Source: Zygnema cylindricum (lineage: Eukaryota; Streptophyta; Zygnematophyceae; Zygnematales; Zygnemataceae). Taken from it: DNA of 64,000 bases. This document shows, piece by piece, positions 32,549 through 41,376 of this stretch. The stretch is taken from positions 464,025-528,024 of the forward strand of contig JBBHKE010001558.1 in the NCBI GenBank assembly GCA_037447655.1. The letters are read 5' to 3'. The position numbers and the translations under genes were made by a program. Numbering within the stretch: position 1 is the first letter of the stretch; each line of letters begins with the position of its first letter. The notes below the pieces were generated by a model. It did no database searches, had not been told where the DNA came from, and worked only from the letters and a program-made list of their open reading frames with translations.

Positions 32549-35500
32549 TAATTTAGGTAACGATTCTTGTTACCGCTAACAGTTTGTGTGAGTTAGGTAA
32601 GAATTCCTATTATTGATAACAGTTTGTGTACTTTAGGTAACAATATCTGTTAGCGCAAACAGTTTGTATTATTTAGATAACAATTCCTGTTATCACTAAC
32701 AGCTAATGTAATTTAGGTAACAATTCTTTTTATCGCTAACAATTTGTGTATTTTGGGTAACAATTCTTATTATCGTTAGAAGACTGTATAATTAAGATAA
32801 CAATTTGTGTTACCGCTAATTGTTTGTGTAATTTAGGTAACATTTATTGTTATCGCTAAAAGTTTGTGTAAGTAAGATAACAATTCTTGTTAGCGCTAAC
32901 ATTTTGTGTAAGTTAGGTAACAATTCTTATTACCGCTAACAGTTTCTGTAAGTTAGGTAACAATTCTTGTTAGCGCTTACAATTTGTGTAATTTAAGTCA
33001 CAATTTTTGTTAACGCTAATAGTTTGTGTAAGTAAGATCACAATTCCTGTTATGGCTAACAGTTTGTAAAATTTAGGTAACAATTCTTGTTAGCGCTAAA
33101 ATTTTGTGTAATACAGATAACAATTATTGTTATCGCCAACAATTTGTGTAATTTAGGTAACAATTCCTTTCATCGCTAACTTTTTGTGTAATTTACGTAA
33201 CTATACTTGTTATCGCTAACCGTTTGTGTAATACAGGTAACAATTTTTGTTATCGCTAACAGTTTGTGTTAGTTAGATAACAATTCTTGTTAGTGCTAAC
33301 AGTTTGTGTTAGTTAGATAAAAATTCTTGTTAGCGCTAACAGTTTGTGTAATTTAAGTACCAATTCTTGTTATCGCTAACCGTCTGTGTAATTTAGGTAT
33401 CAATTCCTGATAGCGCTAACAATTTGTGTAATTTAGGTAACAATTCCTATTAGTGCAAACATTTTGTGTAATTTAGATAACAATTTTTTGTTGTCGCCAA
33501 CAGTATATGTAATTTAGGTAATAATTCCTATTATCGCTAACTTTTTGTGTGATTTAGGTAACAATACTTGTTATCGCTAACTGTTTGTGTAATATAGATA
33601 ACAGTTTTTGTTATCGCTAACAGTGTGTGTAAGTTAGATAACAATTACAGTTATCGCTAACAGTTTGTATAATTTAGGTAACAATTTTTTGTTAGCGCAA
33701 ACATTTTGTGTAATTTAGATAACAATACTTGTTATCGCTAACAGTTTGTGTAAGTTAGATAACAATTCCTATTAGCGCTAACAATTTGTGTAATTTAGAA
33801 AACAATTTTTGTTATCGCAAACTGTTTGTGTAAGTTTGGTTACAATTTTTGGTAGCACAAAGAGTTTATGTAATTTAATTCTTGTTATAGCTAACAGTTT
33901 GTGTAATTTAGGTTATAATTCTTGTTATCGCTAATTGTTTTTGTAATTTAGGTCACAATTCATGTTATCGCTAACCGTTTGTGTAATTTAGGAAAGAATT
34001 GTTGTTATAGCTAACAGTTTTTGTAATTTAGGTCACAATTCTTATTATCCCTAAGAGTTTGTGTAATTTGGGTAACAATTATTGTTATCGCTAACAGTTT
34101 TTGCAATTTAGGTAACAATTCCTATTATCGCTAACTGTTTGGTTAATTTAGGAAACAATTCTTGTTATCGCTAACAGTTTTTGTAATTTAGGTCACAATT
34201 TTTATTATCGCTAACAGTTTGTGTAATTTAGGTAACAATTCTTGTTATCGCTAATAGTTTTTGCAATTTAGGTAACAATTCCTATTATCGCTAACTGTTT
34301 GGTTAATTTAGGTAACAATTCCTATTATCGCTAACTATTTAGGTAATTTAGGTAACAATTCTTGTTACCGCTAACAGTTTGTGTAATTTAGGTAACAATT
34401 CTTTTTATCGCTAATAGTTTTTGCAATTTAGGTAACAATTCCTATAATCGCTAACTGTTTGGTTAATTTAGGTAACAATTCCTATTATCGCTAACTGTTT
34501 GTGTAATTTAGGTAACAAATTCTTGTTACCGCTAACAGTTTGTGTAATTTAGGTAACAATTCTTGTTATCGCTAACAGTTTGTGTAATTTATAAAACAAT
34601 TCCTATTATCGCTAACTGTTTGGTTAATTTAGGTAAAAAATCTTATTATCGCTAACAGTTTTTGTAATTTAGGTAACAATTCTTGTTATCGCTAACAGTT
34701 TGTGTAATTTAACTAACAATTCTTGTTTTGCTAACACTTTTTGTAATTTAGGTAATAATTTTTGTTATCGTTAACTGTTTGTTTAATTTAGGTAACAATT
34801 TTTGTTATCGCTAATAGTTTGTGTAATTTAACTAAAAATTCTTGTTTTGCTAACACTTTTTGTAATTTAGGTAATAATTTTTGTTATCGCTAAGAGTTTT
34901 TGTAATTTAGGTAACAATTCTTGTTATCGCTAACTGTTTGTGTAATTTAGGGTACAATTATTGTTATCGCTAACCGTTTGTGTAATTTAGGAAACAATTG
35001 TTGTTATCGCTAACTGTTACAGTAAGTAAGGTAACAATTCTTGTTATAGCTAACATTTTGTGTACTTTAAGTACCAATTCTTGTTATCGCTAACCGTTTG
35101 TGTAATTTAGAAAACAATTATTGTTATCGCTAACAATTTGTGAAGTTTAAGTAACAATTCTTGTTATCGCTAAAAGTTTGTGTAATTTAGGTAACAATTC
35201 TTGTTAGCGCTAACTCTTTGTGTAATTTAGGAAACAATTTTTGTTATCGCTAACTGTTTGTATAATTTAGGAAACAATTCTTGTTATCGCTAACTATTTT
35301 TGTAATTTAGTTAACAATTTTTGTTATCGCTAACAGTTTGTGTAATTTAGGTAACAATTCTTGTTATCGCTTACTGTTTGTGTAATTTAGGAAACAATTC
35401 TTGTTATCGCTAATAGTTTGTGTAAATTAGGTAACAATTCTTTTTATCGCTAACAGTTTTTGTAATGTAGGTAACAATTCTTGTTATCGCTAATTGTTTG

Positions 35501-35991
35501 TGTAATTTAGGTAACAATTCTTGTTATTGCTAACAGTTTTTGTAATTTAGGTAACAATTCTTGTTATCGCTACCAATTTTTGTAATTTAGGTAACAATTC
35601 TTGTTATCGCTAACAATTTGTGTAGTTTAAGTAACAATTCTTGTTATCGCTAACAGTTTGTGTAGTTTAGGTAACACTTCTTGTTATCGCTAACTGTTTG
35701 GTTAATTTAGATAACATTTCTTGTTATCGCTAATCGTTTGTGTAAGTTAGGTAACAATTTTTGTTATCGCTAACTATTTGTGTAATTTAGGTAACAATTC
35801 TTGTTATCACTTTTAGTTTGTGTAATTTACGTAACAATTCTTGTTATCGCTAACTGTTTCTGTAAGTTAGGTAAACATTATTGTTAGCGCTCACAGTTTG
35901 TGTACTTTAAGTACCAATTCTTGTTATCGCTAACCGTCTGTGTAATTTAGGAAATAATTTTTGTTATCGCTAACTGTTTGTGTAATTTAGG
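32549..35991 (+). repeat. 40-bp satellite, array 2
   Basis: About 86 monomers. The left part is diverged and mixes GTTAGCGC and GTTATCGC forms. The right part is more uniform and contains a four-monomer higher-order repeat of exactly 160 bp: ttgcaattta starts at 34101, 34261 and 34421, and ggttaattta at 34141, 34301 and 34461. It ends abruptly at the truncated LTR of F. Confidence 0.96.
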
Positions 35992-36281
35992 ATTTATATC
36001 ACCCGCGGCTGCGGTGTCCTGCACCAAATCATATCCAAGATAGTAGCAGTTGCGTTGTCTGTACGGATCTTATCCAAAGTGACCGCAGCTGCGTTTGTCC
36101 TGTCAGTATCGCAGCTTCGCTGCTGCGCTGCTATGCTGCTGCGCTGCTATGCTGCTGCGCTGCTGCGCAGCTCTGTTGTATAGCAGCTGCGCTGCTCTTC
36201 CGTATAGCAGCTGCGCTGCTGTCTGTATAGTTGCTGCGCTGCTGCGCTGCTCTGAGACTGAGAGCTTTCCAAAAGACAACA
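35992..36281 (-). repeat. Truncated 3' LTR of element F
   Basis: On the element strand it starts TGTTGTCTTTTGG after the polypurine tract CTTTAGGGGAG. It includes a GC-rich tract of gctgcgctgct-type repeats (about 36110-36255) whose copy number differs from the 5' LTR, then stops at ...GATATAAAT where satellite begins. About 560 bp of the LTR end is missing. Confidence 0.9.
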
Positions 36282-36371
36282 CTCCCCTAAAGCTTTAGAC
36301 TCAGTATACCAGCTGCGGTGATAAACTAGCGCAATATCGCAGCATAGCAATATAGCAGTGCAGCAATTCAA

Positions 36372-36827
36372 CTATTCACTTAATCCCACTGCTTCCCTAC
36401 AATACTTCAGCTTAGTAGCACGAAGAGCTTTAGTGAGCATATCAGCAATCATTTTTGCATCTGGTAAGTAACATAATTTAATCACTCTAGAGAACACTTT
36501 TTCTCTTACAAAGTGTAATCGTACATCCATGTGCTTGCTTTTGAAGTGATGACTCGGGTTAGAAGCAATGGCAATGGCAGCCTAGTTATCACACCAGATC
36601 ACTTGTGGACTAACTTGCATGTATCCTAGTTCTTGTAACATGGATTTTACCCATAAGAGTTCTTTGAGGGCCGAGCTTGCTGCCATATATTCCGACTCCA
36701 TTGTCGATTGTGCTGTCACCTTTTGAAGTTTGCTGCTCCAGCAGTAAGTACTGTTCCCAATTTGTAGAACGAATCCCGTGGTAGATTTCCGGCTTGGCAT
36801 GTCGCCATAGCTTGCATCACTCTATGT
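36372..36827 (-). pseudogene. Element F: RNase H
   Basis: Contains SDASYGDMPSRKSTTGFVLQ, STMESEYMAASSALKELLWVKS and WCDN, then a TAG in place of Gln (36582), followed in frame by AAIAIASNPSHHFKSKHMD and VREKVFSRVIKLCYLPD to a stop at 36372. Another stop precedes SDASYGD. The active-site acidic residues are kept. Confidence 0.88.
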
Positions 36828-37875
36828 TTACAGCTTGACTTCTCCTCCGCCTAGAGTGAGTTTGAGATCTTTAGTTCCTGCCAAATATCTTAAGACTCTC
36901 TTTGCTGCATCCAGATCAGATTTTCTCGGATTTTCTAGACTCCTACTCAGTACCCCGAATGCTGCAGCAATGTCAGGACGGGTACAGTTCATGAAGTATA
37001 TTAAGCTTCCCACTATCTGTCTATAAGGGTTTATTGCCATAGGATCATTCTCCCCTGATTCTAAATACTCGCTAACAATAACACCTGGTTCTGTCTCTTC
37101 TCCCTCTAACTTCTGCCGAAACTCCATTGGAGTTAAACACCCTTTTGCCCCCCGCATTCCGTACTCATCTAACATGTTTCCAATAGCCTCTTTTTGAGTC
37201 AATTTTATTATTTTCTTATTTCTGTCCCTCTCTACCTGGATACCCAAAATATATTTTGCCTCACCGAGGTCTTTCATCTCGAACCGTGAGTTTAGAGCAG
37301 TTTTGATTTTGTTAATTTCAGCCATTGATTTGCTAATTAATAGCAAATCATCTACATATACCGCTATATACACTATCCCATTTTCACCCTTAAGAACGTA
37401 GACAGAGTGATCACAACTTATCCTTTGAAATCATAGACTAGTCAAGAATTCATCAAGCTTTATATTCCTGTCTCGGTGCCTGTTTCAGGCCGTACAAAGA
37501 TTTTAGCAACTTGCATACTAAGTGCTCTTTTCCTGGTTCTACATACTTTTCAAGCTGCTGCATGTAAATGGTCTCTTCTAGTTCTCCATGCAAAAAGGCC
37601 GTTTTTACATCCATCTGATGAATTTCCATATCTTCTATAGCAGCTAAGGACAGCAAAATCCTAACTGTTGGAAATCTTACAACCAGAGAAAATGTTTCTT
37701 CAAAATCGATTCCTTCCTTTTGATTGTACCCCTTCGCCACAAGTCTGGCCTTATAGCGTTCAATGGTGTTATCGGGATTTAACTTCACCTTGAATACCCA
37801 TTTGCTGCCGATCGCTTTTCGGTCTGGAGGAAGGTCCACGAGCTCCCATGTTTGAGCCTTTATGATCGACTTCAT
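36828..37875 (-). pseudogene. Element F: reverse transcriptase (two open pieces)
   Basis: 37453-37875 has [19 protein letters not shown], the [15 protein letters not shown] block, [19 protein letters not shown] and [11 protein letters not shown], then a small deletion shifts the frame. 36828-37373 resumes with YIAVYVDDLLLISKS (YVDD intact), KYILGIQVERD, MEFRQKLEG and NCTRPDIAA. All RT catalytic aspartates are present, so one indel is the main lesion. Confidence 0.9.
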
Positions 37876-38223
37876 TTCGTCGTTTGCCGCCTCAATCTAG
37901 TGATTCCGCTCTGGTGATGAGAAAGCTTCTTGGATGGTCAAGGGCTCCCCTGAGACTGCCGAGTAGGCAAAGTGAGAGCTTGCTTGCAGGCGGCTGCTTG
38001 ATCTTCTTCCCCCCGGAAATTCTGAGGCTGAGATCGTCGGATCCCGCGCATTGCGCTGATTGCGCTGGTTGCGCTGGTTGCGCTGGTTGCGATCCGTGTC
38101 TTGCTGATTGCGCTGGTTGCGATCCGTGTGTTCGTGATTGCGCTGGTTGCGTTTCGTGTGTATTGACTGCTCTTGGTCCGTCTGGACCCGAAGTTGGTGT
38201 GGAAGTTGGAGGGAGTCTGATTC
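37876..38223 (-). pseudogene. Element F: repeat-bearing integrase-RT linker
   Basis: After the integrase piece ends at a stop (38224) the same frame continues. It contains RNQRNQRNQ-type repeats produced by a 9-bp unit (ttgcgctgg on the plus strand, 38051-38095) and further copies to about 38160. Then follow ARDPTISASEFPGGRRSS and SAVSGEPLTIQEAFS, the usual lead-in to RT. Element D has HNQHNAREPTISALEFP in this place, without the expansion. Confidence 0.7.
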
Positions 38224-39912
38224 CTAAGTCATTACCGGAGTTTGTGGAATCTGTGGGACAAGTTCCTGCATGCAATCTAAGATGACATACTTCTGTACTT
38301 TCTGTTGCCTTTGCTGCTCTGTCATTTGAAATAAATCTATGGAGTCTAGTTCATCCTTAACAATGATGTTTCTAGCTACAACTATTTTCTGCCTTTCAAA
38401 CACAAAGACTCTATAACCTTTCGAGTGATCATCATATCCTAACAGAATACCCGGTAATCCCTTCGATTCCATTTTCCATCTATCTGTAGACGTATCCAAT
38501 ATAAAGCATTGACTACCAAAGACCTTGAAATGGCTAACATCTGGTTTGCTACCCGTCCAGATTTCGTAAGGAGTTGTTTCTACCGATCTTGATCCTATCC
38601 TATTTTTAATATAAACTGCACAATTTAGAGCCTCAGCCGAGAATTTCGGATCCACACCTTTATCGGCGAGCATAGATCTAGAGCTTTCCGTGAGAGTTCT
38701 ATTCAGCTGTTCCGACACCCCATTTTGTTCCGGTGAATATGGAACAGTCAGTAGATGACTAATGCCTTCCTCGAGTAAAAAGGTTTCAAACTCTTTTGAT
38801 GTATATTCACCACCATTGTCCGATCTGAGCTGCAAAATAGATGAATTATGAAGTTTTTCAGCCCATGCTTTATAGTGTTTGAAGTGACCAAACACTTCAC
38901 TCTTCTCCTTCATGAAGTAAACTTTTGTAAACCGTGAGAAATCATCTGTGAAGGTGACCATATATTTCATTCCTCCGGCAGAAGGAACCTTCGCCGGACC
39001 AAAGACATCCGAATGAATTTGTTGTAAAAGTTTGGTCGACCGATGCTCAGACTCGTTAGGAAATGGCAATCTGTGGATTTTGCCTAAAGCGCAACCATCG
39101 CAAGTTTTGACCGACCCATCTGTGATTGATACACCCTCTATCTTTCCAGCAACAACCATTTTTTTCAAACTATCATAGTTGACATGGCCTAATCTTTTAT
39201 GCCACAACTCATCTGAGTGCAAAACACCGGAGTACAGAACATCATTTTCTTTTGTATTAGCCATATCCATGCGATACATCTTGCTACTATCTCTAGTACC
39301 TGTAACCGCAACCTTGCCGTTTTTGCTAACAACCTGCCGACCATTTTTCAAACTGACCTCAAAGCCTTTACTCTCAACCAACGACGTAGAAAACAGATTT
39401 TTCTTAAAGTCAGGCACAAATAAGACATTGTGAAGAGTCCTTTCAATTGGTTTTCCATCCACATCAACTAGCAAGGACACATCACCCATTGCACGAGTTT
39501 GGACACTCATTCCACAAGCATAATAAATATTTTTCTCCGGCGTTGCTTTCAGATTTTTGAATATGGCCTTGTTCCAACACATATGCGCTGATGCTCCTGT
39601 ATCCATAATCCATCCAGGGTCCTTTGCGCCTTCCATTGCTGCCGCCATAGCGAATAGATCCGTGTCGTCCTCCTCAGAAAATGTCAGAGTTTCGTCTTGG
39701 AGTGATGAAGAAGCTGAAAACAGTGCATTTCCACGAGGTGTAGGCCTCGTGAAGTTTTTGTAAAACTGACTTTGTTGCCATCCTCGCCTGTATAAACCTG
39801 TATCGTTAGCTTGTTTAAGTTTAGGACAGAATTTGTATCCATGACCTCTCTCACTACAATAAAAACATGCATTGTTGGATTTTCTATTTCCCACCAGATT
39901 AAACTGTCTCAA
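38224..39912 (-). CDS. pol: Element F: nucleocapsid-protease-integrase open frame
   Basis: 562 codons uninterrupted. Domains in order: zinc knuckle (C16, C19, H24, C29), protease active site DTG at 104-106 (GWIMDTGASAHMC), HHCC (H238, H243, C271, C274) and integrase D,D35E (D302 in IHSDVFGP, D365 in RSDNGGEY, E401 in NGVSEQLN), then LLGYDDHSKGYRVF near the end. All catalytic residues are present. It is in frame with the gag pieces upstream, separated by a TAA. Protease and integrase share one frame here, so the frameshift between them in B is damage. Confidence 0.9.
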   Translation of the reverse strand: MRQFNLVGNRKSNNACFYCSERGHGYKFCPKLKQANDTGLYRRGWQQSQFYKNFTRPTPRGNALFSASSSLQDETLTFSEEDDTDLFAMAAAMEGAKDPGWIMDTGASAHMCWNKAIFKNLKATPEKNIYYACGMSVQTRAMGDVSLLVDVDGKPIERTLHNVLFVPDFKKNLFSTSLVESKGFEVSLKNGRQVVSKNGKVAVTGTRDSSKMYRMDMANTKENDVLYSGVLHSDELWHKRLGHVNYDSLKKMVVAGKIEGVSITDGSVKTCDGCALGKIHRLPFPNESEHRSTKLLQQIHSDVFGPAKVPSAGGMKYMVTFTDDFSRFTKVYFMKEKSEVFGHFKHYKAWAEKLHNSSILQLRSDNGGEYTSKEFETFLLEEGISHLLTVPYSPEQNGVSEQLNRTLTESSRSMLADKGVDPKFSAEALNCAVYIKNRIGSRSVETTPYEIWTGSKPDVSHFKVFGSQCFILDTSTDRWKMESKGLPGILLGYDDHSKGYRVFVFERQKIVVARNIIVKDELDSIDLFQMTEQQRQQKVQKYVILDCMQELVPQIPQTPVMT

Positions 39913-40605
39913 TTGGGTAAACTGATTACTTTACTGATTAAATTGACCGTTCTTTCCAAATTCTGAATTAAAAGCCTCTACTTGCTCAACATTGAGAATA
40001 TTAGATGTAGCTTCCTCCTCTAATAAAATATTGATTGCTAAATGTAAGGTCCAGCTAGCTTTATCTTTCTGTTTGAGCATGTCAGATGCTCCTTTCATAC
40101 TAGGAGGGAGACCCCGCATGAGTAATGCTGCCTGTTGAAACTGAGAAAACACCCCACCGGCACAAGCATGTGCATCTATAAGAATACGAAATTTGTTAGA
40201 ATATTCAGCCATTGTACCGCCAGTGTACTTATAGTCCCAAATTTTTCCAGCCAATAGAAGTTCTTCCTGAACATTAGCCTTTTCATAATCACTTTTAATG
40301 GATTTCTAGATATCAATTGCTTTTTTCATTTTTATCCGAGACATAGCTAAGTCCTCAGATATACAAAATTTCAAAATAGAACGAGCCTGCGTATTTTTCT
40401 TAGACCATGACGGATCAGATTCATCCAAAGAACCATCCAATATATCCAAAAGATTGACATTTTCAAAATGTGTCTCCACCATATCCGCCCAGTAAACATA
40501 CTTATCCCCGGAAAAGATAGGAATTCTTGATGACAAGCCCATAACCTGTTGTTCTACAACCACCGGTGCAAGTGGAGGAGCAGCAGTAGTAGTAGAAGTA
40601 GACAT
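39913..40605 (-). pseudogene. gag: Element F: gag N-terminal and capsid part
   Basis: Starts at ATG 40605 inside the 5' LTR (MSTSTTTAAPPLAPVVVEQQ), passes through the primer site as VMG and continues LSSRIPIFSGDKYVYWADM. A TAG at 40306-40308 replaces the Trp of AIDxWKSL. The same frame then continues with SDYEKANVQEELLLAGKIWDY, YTGGTMAEYSNKF and LLMRGLPPSMKG to a TAA at 39931-39933, after which the zinc knuckle piece follows in frame. Only two nonsense codons interrupt the whole Gag. Confidence 0.85.
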
Positions 40606-41376
40606 GATACACTCTCAGAAGCTATCAAGAATCCTACCAAACAGCTGTTCTTAAGTGATCACCAAATCTTATACAAGCATCCAAATCTCACAAAACTCTA
40701 TCAGAATATAGAGTAACATAAACACTGACATCTCCCAAAGTTTCAGCACAATTGACCTTAGAACACTCAAGATATAATATTCAGAAGTTTCCCAAAAACT
40801 GTCTGCAGTTTTACTACTTGGAAGTCTGGATAGATAAAAATGTTCTAAGTCCTAAGTCTTATACTTTCGGTGTTCTACCGCCGATAACAGTGTACCTGAG
40901 AGGTACGTCCAGAATCAACCCACCTACTGAGATCTACGTGTTCTTGATCGTGCCAACCCAATCTATCATTGTACAGTCAATATTACTCAGAATCTATATT
41001 AAGTTACTGTACAAATACTTGTCGGCTAAGTCACTTGTGATACTCTTATGAATCTCGTCCGTTAACTAGATTCATATTAATCGCAGCTGCGTTGTCCCGT
41101 ACCGGATCACATTTATATCACCCGCGGCTGCGGTGTCCTACACCAAATCATATCCAAGATAGTAGCAGCTGCGTTGTCTGTACGGATCTTATCCAAAGTG
41201 ACCGCAGCTGCGTTGGTCCTGTCAGTATCGCAGCTTCGCTGCTGCGCTGCTCTGCAGCTGCGCTGCTGCGCAGCTCTGCTGTATACCAGCTGCGCTGCTC
41301 TTCCGTATAGCAGCTGCGCTGCTGTCTGTATAGTTGCTGCGCTGCTCTGAGACTGAGAGCTTTCCAAAAGACAACA
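40547..41376 (-). repeat. 5' LTR of element F
   Basis: An 830-bp LTR starting TGTTGTCTTTTGG at the satellite junction (41376) and ending GAACAACA at 40547, next to the primer site GGTTATGGGC (40537-40546). It contains gctgcg-rich repeats around 41230-41345. The last 59 bases are open as the start of gag. Confidence 0.92.

Larger units (their letters stand above)
35992..41376 (-). mobile_element. Copia-superfamily retrotransposon F with truncated 3' LTR
   Basis: The 5' LTR (40547-41376, 830 bp) is complete and meets satellite at its right end. The 3' LTR (35992-36281) retains only the first 290 bp and joins satellite directly at the equivalent of 41111. The interior has gag, protease, integrase, RT and RNase H in copia order with few breaks: two stops in gag, one stop and a gap after integrase, one deletion in RT, and two stops in RNase H. 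It is the best preserved autonomous-type element here and a close relative of D. Confidence 0.93.

Noticed and set aside
36095-36371. Ala/Cys-rich open frames in the F LTR (also 41092-41391)
   Set aside because: Products of gctgcg repeats open in several frames; low complexity, no gene evidence.
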